Assembly: GCA_030247725.1 (NCBI GenBank)
Contig: JAOTRT010000002.1
Location: 248,001 to 312,000 of the forward strand
DNA: 64,000 bases
Origin: Candidatus Nitricoxidireducens bremensis
GTDB lineage: Bacteria > Pseudomonadota > Gammaproteobacteria > Burkholderiales > Rhodocyclaceae
Direction: 5' to 3'
Shown: positions 1 to 10,683 of the stretch, in pieces
Layout of the letters: each line of letters begins with the position of its first letter
Numbering within the stretch: position 1 is the stretch's first letter
Position numbers and translations under genes: made by a program
The notes under the pieces: model-generated
Told to the model about the DNA's origin: nothing
Database searches by the model: none
The model's input: only the letters and a program-made list of their open reading frames with translations

Positions 1-89
1 GGGGACGGCGCCGTACCGGCGGCCGTCCAGACGGCGCCGCAACATTAGCGTCCCCCTTCCCTCCCGGCGCCCGGCACCGGGCACGGACG
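1..89. other. Left edge, possible end of a plus-strand gene
   Basis: Reading frame 1 on the plus strand is open from the edge to a TAG at 46-48 (last residues TAPQH). It could be the tail of a gene convergent with the TRAP gene and sharing the terminator at 90-125. Alternatively a minus-strand ATG at 43-45, preceded by an AAGGGGGA-like site, could start a gene running off the edge (MLRRRLDGRRYGAVP). Fifteen codons cannot decide between these, and neither is recognised. Confidence 0.2.
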
Positions 90-125
90 AAAAAAAACCC
101 AGCGGCAAGCCGCTGGGTTTTTTTT
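90..125. terminator. Bidirectional intrinsic terminator
   Basis: An eight-base GC stem (CCCAGCGG / CCGCTGGG) closes a CAAG loop. It is flanked by eight A on the left and eight T on the right, so it can terminate in both directions. On the minus strand it lies just after the TRAP binding-protein stop; on the plus strand it would serve any gene entering from the left edge. Confidence 0.9.
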
Positions 126-136
126 GAGCGCTGCGC

Positions 137-1219
137 TTACTTGATGTGCTGCTGCAGGAAGCTGTCCATGCCCAGTTCGGCGACGCTGAACCACTGGTTC
201 TGCGTCTTCTGGTACTTGAGGTACTCGGTGTAGATCTTCTTGAACGCCGGGTTCTTGTTGGACTCGTCGTTGTAGAGATCGACGGCGGCCTTGTAGGCGC
301 CTTCGAGAATCTCGTTGGAGTAGCGCTTGAGCTTGACGCCGTTCTGCACCAGGCTACGCAGGGCGATGGGGTTCTTGTGGTCATACTCGGCCATCATGGT
401 GACGTTGGCCTCGTAGGCGGCGGCCTCGAACGCGGCCTTGTAGTCGGCCGGCAGCTTGGCCCAGGCATCCCGGTTCACGAAGAAGTGGATGACGGGACCC
501 GGCTCCCACCAGCCCGGGAAGTAGTAGTTCTTGGCGACCTTGTAGAAGCCCAGCTTCTCGTCGTCGTAGGGACCGACCCATTCGGCGGCGTCGATGGTGC
601 CCTTTTCCAGGGCCGGGTAGATGTCGGAACCGGCGATCTGCTGGGTGACCATGCCGAGCTGGGAGAAGACGGCGCCGCCAAGGCCGGCGATACGCATCTT
701 GACGCCCTTGACGTCGGCCAGGGTGTTCACTTCCTTGCGGAACCAGCCGCCCATCTGCACACCGGTATTGCCGCCGGCGAAGGAGACGACGTTGTAGTTG
801 GCGTAGAACTCGTCGAGCAGCTTCTGGCCGCCGCCGTAGTAGATCCAGGCGTTCATCTGGCGGTTGTTCATGCCGAAGGGCACCGCCGTGCCGAAGGCAA
901 AGGTCTTGTCCTTGCCGACGTAGTAGTAGGAACAGGTGTGGCAGCACTCGACGGTGCCGTTCTGGGTAACGTCCAGGGCCTGCAGGCCGGGGGCGACTTC
1001 GCCGGCGGCGAAGACCTGGACCTGGAACTTGCCGCCGGTCATGGCGGCGAGGCGCTTGGACAGGACCTCGGCGCCGCCGTAGATGGTGTCGAGGCTCTTC
1101 GGGAAGCTCGATGTCAGGCGCCACTTGATGGTGGGCGCGGTCTGGGCGATGGCCGGAGCGGCACCGGCGGCGAGGATGCCGGCCATGCCGGCGTTCTTCA
1201 GAAATTTGCGACGTTCCAT
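137..1219 (-). CDS. TRAP transporter solute-binding protein (DctP/TakP type)
   Basis: This is the periplasmic solute-binding subunit of a TRAP transporter. It captures a small carboxylate and delivers it to a DctQ/DctM membrane pair driven by an ion gradient. The N terminus has a twin-arginine motif (RRKFLKN, residues 3-9) followed by a hydrophobic stretch ending AIAQ near residue 26, so Tat export is expected. Its 360 residues and the segment EWVGPYDDEKLGFYK fit the COG4663 branch that includes the alpha-keto-acid binder TakP; the true ligand cannot be read from sequence. An AGGAG site precedes the ATG. No dctQ or dctM is visible: pmbA lies upstream and a terminator closes the 3' end, so it appears to be transcribed alone. 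Confidence 0.93.
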   Translation of the reverse strand: MERRKFLKNAGMAGILAAGAAPAIAQTAPTIKWRLTSSFPKSLDTIYGGAEVLSKRLAAMTGGKFQVQVFAAGEVAPGLQALDVTQNGTVECCHTCSYYYVGKDKTFAFGTAVPFGMNNRQMNAWIYYGGGQKLLDEFYANYNVVSFAGGNTGVQMGGWFRKEVNTLADVKGVKMRIAGLGGAVFSQLGMVTQQIAGSDIYPALEKGTIDAAEWVGPYDDEKLGFYKVAKNYYFPGWWEPGPVIHFFVNRDAWAKLPADYKAAFEAAAYEANVTMMAEYDHKNPIALRSLVQNGVKLKRYSNEILEGAYKAAVDLYNDESNKNPAFKKIYTEYLKYQKTQNQWFSVAELGMDSFLQQHIK

Positions 1220-1255
1220 ATGTCTTCTCCTGTTGTGGGCAGCTTGTGGCCGCCG

Positions 1256-1286
1256 ATTATTGACCGAACATTCCGCTAGGGAATGT
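1256..1286 (-). promoter_or_regulatory. Possible promoter and operator of the TRAP gene
   Basis: On the minus strand a -10-like AATAAT (1256-1261) lies about 36 bases before the ATG of the TRAP gene. Just upstream is a perfect inverted repeat, ACATTCC / GGAATGT with a five-base spacer (1268-1286), where a repressor or activator could bind over the -35 region. No good -35 hexamer is seen. Confidence 0.3.
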
Positions 1287-1393
1287 CGGCGATACTACAC
1301 CAAGGAAATCGCCCGGCGGTGTTGCGGTAAACCACAAGCCCGGCGCAAAGCCAAGCCCCTGGCGCCATTGCGGCCTCTCGTCGCCGCGCCGGC

Positions 1394-2734
1394 TCAGTTG
1401 CCCGCCACCGTCATGCGGTCGAGGAGGATGGAGCCGACCTGCTTCGATCCCCGCGCCACCACGTCGTTGCCGACGGCGACGATGCCGCGGAACATGTCGC
1501 GCAGATTGCCGGCGATGGTCACTTCCTGCACCGGGTAGGCGACCTCGCCGCCCTCGACCCAGTAGCCGGCGGCGCCGCGGGAATAGTCGCCGGTGACGTA
1601 GTTGATGCCGTGGCCGAGGAGTTCGGTGACCAGCAGGCCCGTGCCCATCTCCTTGAGCAGGCCGCGGAAATCCTTGTCGCCCGGCTGCACCAGCAGGTTG
1701 TGGCTGCCGCCGGCGTTGCCGGTGGTCGGCATGCCGAGCTTGCGCGCCGTGTAGGTGGAGAGGAAGTAGCCCTGCACGACGCCGCCGTCGACCACCGTGC
1801 GGTCCTTGGTCGCCACGCCGTCGTCGTCGAAGGAACTGGAGGCGAGGCCCTTGCGCAGGTGGGGACGTTCCTCGATGCGCATGAAGGAAGGGAACACCTG
1901 CTTGCCGAGGGAATCGACGAGGAAGGAGGACTTGCGGTAGAGGGAGCCGCCGCTCACCGCATGGACGAAGCTGGCGACCAGGCCGGCGGCCAGGGGCGCC
2001 TCCAGCAGCACGGGCACCTGGCGCGTCTTCAGCTTCTTCGCGCCGAGGCGCGACAGGGCGCGCCGCGCGGCATAGTCGCCGATGGCTTCGGCGCTCGCCA
2101 GGTCGGCGGGGTCCCGGTGGCCGGAATACCAGTCGTCCCGCTGCATGTCCTTGCCCTTCGCCGCGATGGGCGAGCAGGACAGGTAGTGGCGCGAGGTGGC
2201 GTAGCCGCCCATGAAGCCCAGGCTGTTGGCGGAGATGAAATGGGACTGCTGGGCCGAGACGCCGGCGCCTTCCGAATTCCGCACCAGCTTGCTGACGGCG
2301 AAGGCGGCCTGTTCGCAGCGGCGGGCCAGGTCGATGGCCTGCTCCACCGGCAGATGCCAGGGGTGGAAGAGGTCCAGGTCCATCTCGCCTTTCGCCAGCA
2401 GGCCGGCCTCGGGCAGGCCGGCGCAGGCGTCCTCGGCGGTGAAGCGGGCGATGGACAGGGCCGCCTCGACGGTGGCGCGCAGGGCGGCCGGCGCGAAATC
2501 CGACGTGGAGGCGTGGCCGCGGCGCTGGCCCAGGTAGACGGTGACGCCGATGCCCTTGTCGCGGTTGTATTCGATGGTCTCCACCTCGCCGCGGCGCACC
2601 GTCACCGACTGGCCCATGCCTTCGGAAACGTCCGTCTCGCAGGCGCTGGCGCCGAGCTTGCGGGCATGGTCGAGGACCGTCTGCGCCAGTTCGCGCAGGT
2701 GCTCCCGGGAATAACTGAAATCGTGGCCGGACAT
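1394..2734 (-). CDS. pmbA: TldE/PmbA metalloprotease subunit
   Basis: PmbA (TldE) pairs with TldD to form a cytosolic barrel-shaped metalloprotease that degrades unfolded peptides and matures some ribosomal peptides; the zinc site is in TldD. The 446-residue product matches the usual length of about 450. Family features include the N-terminal AREVETIEYNRD-like region (here RRGEVETIEYNRDKGIGV) and the C-terminal stretch NYVTGDYSRGAAGYWVEGG. The frame stays open well upstream, but that part lies inside the divergent darP gene, so the start is placed at MSGHDFSY. No clear Shine-Dalgarno is seen. tldD is not in the window. It diverges from darP with 39 bases between the start codons. Confidence 0.93.
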   Translation of the reverse strand: MSGHDFSYSREHLRELAQTVLDHARKLGASACETDVSEGMGQSVTVRRGEVETIEYNRDKGIGVTVYLGQRRGHASTSDFAPAALRATVEAALSIARFTAEDACAGLPEAGLLAKGEMDLDLFHPWHLPVEQAIDLARRCEQAAFAVSKLVRNSEGAGVSAQQSHFISANSLGFMGGYATSRHYLSCSPIAAKGKDMQRDDWYSGHRDPADLASAEAIGDYAARRALSRLGAKKLKTRQVPVLLEAPLAAGLVASFVHAVSGGSLYRKSSFLVDSLGKQVFPSFMRIEERPHLRKGLASSSFDDDGVATKDRTVVDGGVVQGYFLSTYTARKLGMPTTGNAGGSHNLLVQPGDKDFRGLLKEMGTGLLVTELLGHGINYVTGDYSRGAAGYWVEGGEVAYPVQEVTIAGNLRDMFRGIVAVGNDVVARGSKQVGSILLDRMTVAGN

Positions 2735-2760
2735 GGAGGGGTTCGCTGGGGATGCAAAGT

Positions 2761-2766
2761 TATAAT
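2761..2766 (+). promoter_or_regulatory. -10 hexamer of darP (probable leaderless start)
   Basis: A perfect TATAAT ends seven bases before the GTG of darP. Transcription normally begins six to eight bases after the hexamer, so the message would start at or next to the GTG. No ribosome-binding site is present and no convincing -35 hexamer lies 17 bases upstream. Confidence 0.6.
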
Positions 2767-2773
2767 CATACCC

Positions 2774-3313
2774 GTGGAAAACCAAGACCAAGACCCAACC
2801 GACGCCGGGCGGCCCAGCAAATCCCAGGTCAAGCGCGAGATGGAGGCACTCCAGGCCATGGGCGAGGAACTCGTCGGCCTCGGCAAGGAGAGCCTCGCCA
2901 AGATCGATCTGCCGGAGAAGCTGCGCGAAGCCATCCGCGACGCCCAGCGCTTCAAGATGGAGGCGCGGCGCCGCCAGCTGCAATACGTCGGCCGCCTGAT
3001 GCGCGACGTGGACCCGGCCCCCATCCGCGCCGCCCTCGACGAGATCAAGGGACTGTCGGCAACGGCCATCGCCCGCCAGCATGCCCTGGAACGCCTGCGC
3101 ACGCGCCTGATGGAAGACGAGGCGACGCTGACCGACATCGCCCGCGACTTCCCCGGCGCTGACTTCCAGCAGCTGCGCCAGTTGCGCCGCAACGCCCTCA
3201 AGGAACAGGCCCAGGGCAAACCGCCGCGCGCCTACCGCGAACTTTTCCGGGTGCTGCGCGCCCTTCAGGAAGACCCCCATGACCCAGATGACGCTGGAAC
3301 TGCCGACGAGTGA
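2774..3313 (+). CDS. darP: Ribosome-associated protein DarP (YjgA family)
   Basis: DarP (formerly YjgA, DUF615) is a small highly charged protein that binds late 50S ribosome precursors and helps 23S rRNA peptidyl-transferase-centre maturation. The product is 179 residues, all helical in character, with the family-type motifs PSKSQVKREMEAL (near residue 15) and ALQEDPHDPDD at the C terminus. The GTG start is chosen because a perfect TATAAT lies just upstream and family members begin with a short acidic segment before PSKSQ. Its last 35 bases overlap the start of mog, so the two genes probably share a transcript. Confidence 0.9.
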   Translation: MENQDQDPTDAGRPSKSQVKREMEALQAMGEELVGLGKESLAKIDLPEKLREAIRDAQRFKMEARRRQLQYVGRLMRDVDPAPIRAALDEIKGLSATAIARQHALERLRTRLMEDEATLTDIARDFPGADFQQLRQLRRNALKEQAQGKPPRAYRELFRVLRALQEDPHDPDDAGTADE

Positions 3314-3896
3314 AGAACTCCGCATCGGCCTGGTTTCCATCTCCGACCGCGCCTCCAGCGGCGCTTACGAGGACAAGGGCATTCCCGCCCTGCGCGAGTG
3401 GTTCGCCGCCGCCCTGGCGAGCCCCTGGCGCATGGAGACGCGCCTGATCCCCGACGACCGGGCGACCATCGAAGGTACCCTGGTCGAGCTTTGCGACGAT
3501 CTCGGCTGCCACCTGGTGCTGACCACCGGCGGCACCGGCCCGGCGCCCCGCGACGTGACGCCGGAGGCCACCATGGCCGTGGCCGACAAGCTGATGCCCG
3601 GTTTCGGCGAGCAGATGCGCCAGATCTCCCTGCATTTCGTGCCGACGGCCATCCTGTCGCGCCAGGTGGGCGCCATCCGCGGCAAGACCCTGATCCTCAA
3701 CCTGCCGGGCCAGCCCAAGTCCATCCGGGAGACCCTCGAAGGCGTCAAGGACGAGGCCGGGCGCCAGGCGGTGCCGGGCATCTTCGCCGCCGTCCCCTAC
3801 TGCATCGACCTCATCGGCGGTCCCTACGTGGAGACCCATGAGGCCGTCGTTGCCGCCTTCCGTCCCAAGTCCGCGCGCAAATGCGCGGCGGGCTAG
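3279..3896 (+). CDS. mog: Molybdopterin adenylyltransferase Mog
   Basis: Mog activates molybdopterin by adenylylation so that MoeA can insert molybdate during molybdenum-cofactor synthesis in the cytosol. The 205-residue protein has the MoCF-binding fold signatures: GLVSISDRASSGAYEDKG near the N terminus, the nucleotide/pterin loop TTGGTGPAPRDVTPEAT around residue 80, and LPGQPKSIRETLEGV near residue 145. It is slightly longer than the E. coli protein (about 195). The ATG is preceded by CAGGAAG and lies inside the end of darP, which suggests translational coupling. No other moa/moe gene is nearby. Confidence 0.93.
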   Translation: MTQMTLELPTSEELRIGLVSISDRASSGAYEDKGIPALREWFAAALASPWRMETRLIPDDRATIEGTLVELCDDLGCHLVLTTGGTGPAPRDVTPEATMAVADKLMPGFGEQMRQISLHFVPTAILSRQVGAIRGKTLILNLPGQPKSIRETLEGVKDEAGRQAVPGIFAAVPYCIDLIGGPYVETHEAVVAAFRPKSARKCAAG

Positions 3897-3917
3897 CCGG
3901 CCGCACCATACCCATGG

Positions 3918-3923
3918 AATAAT
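3918..3923 (+). promoter_or_regulatory. -10-like hexamer close to an HD-GYP start
   Basis: AATAAT (five of six consensus bases) ends six bases before the ATG at 3930. No Shine-Dalgarno is visible, so the message may be leaderless, as proposed for darP, folA and uvrD. Confidence 0.4.
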
Positions 3924-3929
3924 CGGACC

Positions 3930-5251
3930 ATGGCCGAACAGGAACACTGGATCACTCCCGATCAGTTGCAGGTGGGCATCTATGTCTACCTGGACCTCGG
4001 CTGGATGGACCATCCCTTCAGCTTCAACAGCTTCAAGATCAAGTCGGACGACCAGATCCGCACCATCCGCAGCCTGAACCTCAAGCGCATGCGCTGGGAC
4101 CCGGCCCGCAGCGACGTCCAGCCGGGCAGTCCCGCTCCCGCGGCGACTGCGGCCCAGGCGCCGGCAGCCGCCGCCGCTGCGCCGGACCCGACCGAGGATG
4201 CCGCCGCCAAGGCGGCCGAGGTGGCCTCCATCGAAGCCGCCCGTGCCGCCAAGCAGGCGCGCGCCGAGAGGCTGCGCCAGAACCGCGAACAGATGGCCAA
4301 GGTCCAGCAGGCCTTCGCCAGCGCCTCGGCGACGGTGCGCGCCATCAACAAGAACATCTTCGCCCAGTCGAAGCAGACCATCGAGCAGAGCGAGCAGCTG
4401 ATCCTGCAGATGGTCTCCACCTTCCTGGCCGCCCCCGAGGTCGCCATCCAGGTGATGACCGAGAAACCCGGCGGCGAGGAGATATATCTGCACGCGATCA
4501 ACGTCACCGTGCTGGCGATGATGGTGGGGCGCGAACTGGGCCTGTCGCCGGCGGAGATGAACCTGCTCGGCCTCGGCTGCCTGTTCCACGATATCGGCCT
4601 GACGGAAGTGCCGTCGAAGATCCTGCTCAAGAGCGAGCCCATGACCAAGGCCGAGCGGGACTTCTACGAAATGCACTGCACCTACGGCCGCGACATCGCC
4701 AAGCGCGTCGGCCTGACGCCGGCGGTACAGAACATCATCTATCAGCACCACGAGCACCAGGACGGTTCCGGCTTCCCCCAGCACCTGAAGGGCGAGGCGG
4801 TGGACCCGCTGGCGCGCATCGTCGTCGTCGCCAATTATTACGACAGCCTCTGCAATCCGCCCAACGCCGCCAACGCCCTGACGCCCCACGAGGCCCTGTC
4901 GCTGATGTTCGCCCAGCAGCGCAGCCGCTTCGACGCCAAGGTGCTGCAGATCCTCATCCGCTGCCTCGGCGTCTTCCCGCCCGGCACCGTGGTGCGCCTC
5001 AGCAACGACATCCTCGGCCTCGTCATCTCCATCAACGCCGCGCGCCCCCTCAAGCCCAACGTGATCATCTACGATCCCGAGGTGCCCAAGCACGAGGCCA
5101 TCATCGTGGACCTGCAGGAGGAGAACGACATCAGCATCAGCCAGGCGATCCGCCCGGCCCAGCTGCCGCGCCCCGTCTTCGACTACCTGAGCCCGCGCAA
5201 GCGCATCAGCTACTACTTCGACGCCGACGCCGGCAAACAGACGCAGGCGGC

Positions 5252-5255
<4 letters not shown>
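3930..5255 (+). CDS. DUF3391 / HD-GYP cyclic-di-GMP phosphodiesterase
   Basis: A cytosolic 441-residue protein expected to hydrolyse cyclic di-GMP. Residues 1-60 form the DUF3391 domain often found before HD-GYP (ITPDQLQVGIYVYLDLGWMD). Next comes an Ala/Pro-rich linker and a helical, probably coiled-coil segment (about 95-150), then the HD-GYP domain with the HD dyad at H220-D221 in LFHDIGL, the HHEH motif, and D278-G-S-G-F-P283 in place of the usual GSGYP. Phe for Tyr is a mild change and the metal ligands appear intact. Its stop overlaps the ATG of the downstream hybrid kinase by four bases (ATGA), so the two are cotranslated and may form one signalling unit linking phosphorelay to c-di-GMP breakdown. 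Confidence 0.92.
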
Positions 5256-7990
<2,735 letters not shown>

Positions 7991-8018
7991 AAGACGGGGC
8001 GCCAGCCCCGGCCGACGC

Positions 8019-9482
8019 TCATGCCTCCGCCAGCCAGCGGGCCAGGAAAGCCGCGCCCCAGGCCACGCCGAAGCCGGTGAGGTCCGTGCCCACCGCCCCC
8101 AGTCCGCCGCCGCAGCTGCAGGAGGACAGGTCCATGTGCAGCCAGGGCCGCTCGTTGGTGAAGCGCTTGAGGAAGCGGGCCGCCAGGATGTGGTCCGCCT
8201 CGCCGGCCATGGTGCATTGCTTGACGTCGGCAACCTTGGACTCCAGGCCGGACTCGCCGGCCTCGTAGTCCGCATCCATCGGAAAGACGCAGACCCGCTC
8301 GCCGCTGGCGCGGCCGGCGCCGATGGCCTGCACCGCCAGTTCGTCGCCGCTGGCGAAAACACCGGCATAGCGGTTGCCCAGCGCGCCGATCATGCTGCCG
8401 GTGAGGGTGGCGAAATCCACGATCAGGTCCGGCTTCGCGCGGGAGGCCAGGGTCAGGGTGTCGGCCAGGACCATGCGGCCCTCGGCGTCCGTATGCACGA
8501 TCTCGATGGTGGTGCCGTCGAGAGCCGTGACGATGTCGTTCTGCTTGTAGGCGCCGGGCGACAGGTGGTTGTGGGCGATGGCGAGCCAGGCGTCCACGGC
8601 CACGGGCAGCTTCATCTCGGCCACGGCCTGCAGCAGGGCGAGGGCCACGGCCGAGCCGTTCATGTCCTCGTGCATGCCCTGCATGTAGCGGGCCGGCTTC
8701 AGGTTGTGGCCGCCGGTGTCGAAGCAGATGCCCTTGCCCACCAGCGCCAGGCTCTTCTTCGCCCCCTTCGGCCGCCAGGACAGCTTGACGATGGCGGCGT
8801 CCTCGTGGTCCGAGCCCTGGGCCACGGCGCAGAAGGCCCCGGCGCCCATCTTCCTGAGGCGCTTGAAGTCGTATTCCTCGATCTTCCAGCCCTTCTCCTT
8901 GGCGATACCGCGGATGCGCTTGCGGTAGCTCGCCGGCGTCAGCTCGTTGGGCGGCAGGGCCGTGAGTTCCCGCGCCAGCAGGTTGGCCCGCGCCAGGGCG
9001 AGGACGGGCGCACAGTCCGCGGCCGTCGCCGCCGCCGTCTCCACGACGAGCCGCGCCAGGGGCTTGGCCGCCTTCTTCTTGCGCGCCGGCAGGGGCACGC
9101 CGTTCACGCAGGCCGCGTAGACGGCGTCGAGCACCGCATCGCGGCCGGCGCCGAGATCGACGATGGCGAGTTCCTTCGGCGTTTCCTCCAGCAGGGCCAT
9201 GACGCCCTTGCGCAGCAGGGTCAGCCGCTCGAAGCGCGGCGCCTTGCCGTCGATCATGACGCAGGCGGCACGGCCGCCCGCCGGCAGGTCCGCAGTCTGG
9301 GGCGCCTTGGCGAGTTCCGCCGCCTGGGTGTCGCGGCGCGCCAGCACCGCCGTCCACAGGGCCCGCTCGGGCAGGGACGCCGGCAGCCCGTCGCCCGCCG
9401 GCAACAGGAACAGCAGATGGGAATGGGCCTTCAGGGCCGCCGCGCCGGTCCCGGCGCGCAGCTTGAGTTGGGGCAGGGTCAT
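8019..9482 (-). CDS. M17 leucyl aminopeptidase family protein
   Basis: A cytosolic two-metal aminopeptidase of family M17 (PepA/LAP), 487 residues, which removes N-terminal residues from peptides. The catalytic half keeps the ligand motifs VGKGICFDTGG with its following LK, an Asp in HEDMNGSA, and HTDAEGRM, corresponding to the Lys, three Asp, Glu and Arg of the bovine enzyme. Two positions differ from the usual PepA text: NTDAEGRL reads HTDAEGRM, and MKYDM reads MHEDM, so it is a divergent branch and not clearly PepA itself. AAAGGAAA precedes the ATG and a perfect TATAAT lies upstream. It is convergent with the hybrid kinase and divergent from thyA. Confidence 0.88.
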   Translation of the reverse strand: MTLPQLKLRAGTGAAALKAHSHLLFLLPAGDGLPASLPERALWTAVLARRDTQAAELAKAPQTADLPAGGRAACVMIDGKAPRFERLTLLRKGVMALLEETPKELAIVDLGAGRDAVLDAVYAACVNGVPLPARKKKAAKPLARLVVETAAATAADCAPVLALARANLLARELTALPPNELTPASYRKRIRGIAKEKGWKIEEYDFKRLRKMGAGAFCAVAQGSDHEDAAIVKLSWRPKGAKKSLALVGKGICFDTGGHNLKPARYMQGMHEDMNGSAVALALLQAVAEMKLPVAVDAWLAIAHNHLSPGAYKQNDIVTALDGTTIEIVHTDAEGRMVLADTLTLASRAKPDLIVDFATLTGSMIGALGNRYAGVFASGDELAVQAIGAGRASGERVCVFPMDADYEAGESGLESKVADVKQCTMAGEADHILAARFLKRFTNERPWLHMDLSSCSCGGGLGAVGTDLTGFGVAWGAAFLARWLAEA

Positions 9483-9511
9483 GGAGCGGTTTCCTTTAGA
9501 ATGAGCGGCCG

Positions 9512-9517
9512 ATTATA
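9512..9517 (-). promoter_or_regulatory. -10 hexamer of the M17 aminopeptidase gene
   Basis: On the minus strand a perfect TATAAT lies 29 bases before the ATG, leaving a leader of about 22 bases that includes AAAGGAAA. The -35 region would overlap the thyA start codon. The overlapping plus-strand TATAAG (9514-9519) could serve thyA. Confidence 0.55.
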
Positions 9518-9538
9518 AGCACCGCTCCCCATCGCACC

Positions 9539-10333
9539 GTGCGCCAATACCTCGACCTCATGCGCCACGTGCTCGAACACGGGCACGAGAAATCCGACCG
9601 CACCGGCACCGGCACCCGCTCGGTCTTCGGCTGGCAGATGCGCTTCGACCTGCAGCAGGGCTTCCCCCTGCTGACCACCAAGAAGCTGCACCTGCGCTCC
9701 ATCATCCACGAGCTGCTGTGGTTCCTCCAGGGCGACACCAACATCAAGTACCTGCAGGACAACGGCGTGCGCATCTGGGACGAATGGGCCGACGCCAACG
9801 GCGACCTGGGGCCGGTCTACGGCCATCAATGGCGCCACTGGCCGCGGGCCGACGGCGGCGAGGTGGACCAGATCGTCGAACTCGTCGAGGGCCTGAAGAA
9901 GAACCCCGACTCGCGCCGCCACATCGTCTCGGCCTGGAATCCGGCCGACGTGCCGAAGATGAAGCTGCCGCCCTGCCACGCCCTGTTCCAGTTCTACGTC
10001 GCCGACGGCCGCCTGTCCTGCCAGCTCTACCAGCGCAGCGCCGACATCTTCCTCGGCGTGCCCTTCAACATCGCCTCCTACGCCCTGCTCACCATGATGG
10101 TGGCCCAGGTGTGCGGCTACCAACCGGGCGAGTTCGTGCACACCTTCGGCGACGCCCATCTCTATTCGAACCACCTGGAACAAGCGCGGCTGCAGCTTTC
10201 CCGCGAGGCGAAGGCCCTGCCGACGATGCGCATCAACCCGGACGTGCGGGACATCTTCGCCTTCCGCTATGAAGACTTCGTCCTGGAAGGCTACGACCCG
10301 CACCCGCACATCGCGGCGCCGGTGGCGATCTGA
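9539..10333 (+). CDS. thyA: Thymidylate synthase
   Basis: ThyA converts dUMP to dTMP using methylenetetrahydrofolate, producing dihydrofolate that FolA (encoded about 15 kb downstream) recycles. The 264-residue product matches the E. coli length exactly and carries the catalytic cysteine C146 in [11 protein letters not shown]. It also has DRTGTGT near the N terminus, [34 protein letters not shown], and the C-terminal tail PVAI that closes the active site. Translation begins at a GTG with no obvious Shine-Dalgarno; no earlier in-frame start exists. It is divergent from the M17 gene and followed by a 350-base spacer carrying a composite palindromic repeat. Confidence 0.97.
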   Translation: MRQYLDLMRHVLEHGHEKSDRTGTGTRSVFGWQMRFDLQQGFPLLTTKKLHLRSIIHELLWFLQGDTNIKYLQDNGVRIWDEWADANGDLGPVYGHQWRHWPRADGGEVDQIVELVEGLKKNPDSRRHIVSAWNPADVPKMKLPPCHALFQFYVADGRLSCQLYQRSADIFLGVPFNIASYALLTMMVAQVCGYQPGEFVHTFGDAHLYSNHLEQARLQLSREAKALPTMRINPDVRDIFAFRYEDFVLEGYDPHPHIAAPVAI

Positions 10334-10355
10334 AATGAAACCCGATGCCAGGTAC

Positions 10356-10616
10356 TCGGAGCGCGCTCGGGCCGGCGGGGTGCCCTGCCCCGCTCCATGT
10401 CACCCGTCGCCGGCCTGCGGCCGGCTCCTTCTTCTTTACTTACGCGGAGCAGGGCACCCCGCCGGCCCGATCGGATGCCGCTTTGGGTGTTTGCCCGTCT
10501 CAAACCACCGACGTGTCCAGCCAAGGATGGCGGGTGTCCGATTTCCGCAAGTAAAGGAGGAGGGCCGGCGCTTTTTCGGCCCGGAGGACATGGAGGAAAT
10601 CGGACACCCGCCGTCC
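10356..10616. repeat. Composite palindromic element 1 (thyA-glk spacer)
   Basis: The spacer 10334-10683 has no credible gene. It holds two long hairpins side by side. Hairpin A has perfect 22-base arms (10367-10388 and 10449-10470) around a 60-base loop; hairpin B has 22-base arms with one mismatch (10525-10546 and 10595-10616) around a 48-base loop. The two loops are related as reverse complements: each has an ATGTC(ACCCG)-type segment, a small GC hairpin, and a TCCTTCTTTACTT-type segment. TCGGAGCGCG at 10356-10365 also occurs at the edge of the second copy (24044-24304). The ATG of glk lies 68 bases after the element. Confidence 0.8.
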
Positions 10617-10683
10617 TGGGCGCGCGCCGCAGCACCCCGTTTCATGCACCGCGGAAGACGCACAGCGTCATGGAGCAACTGAC

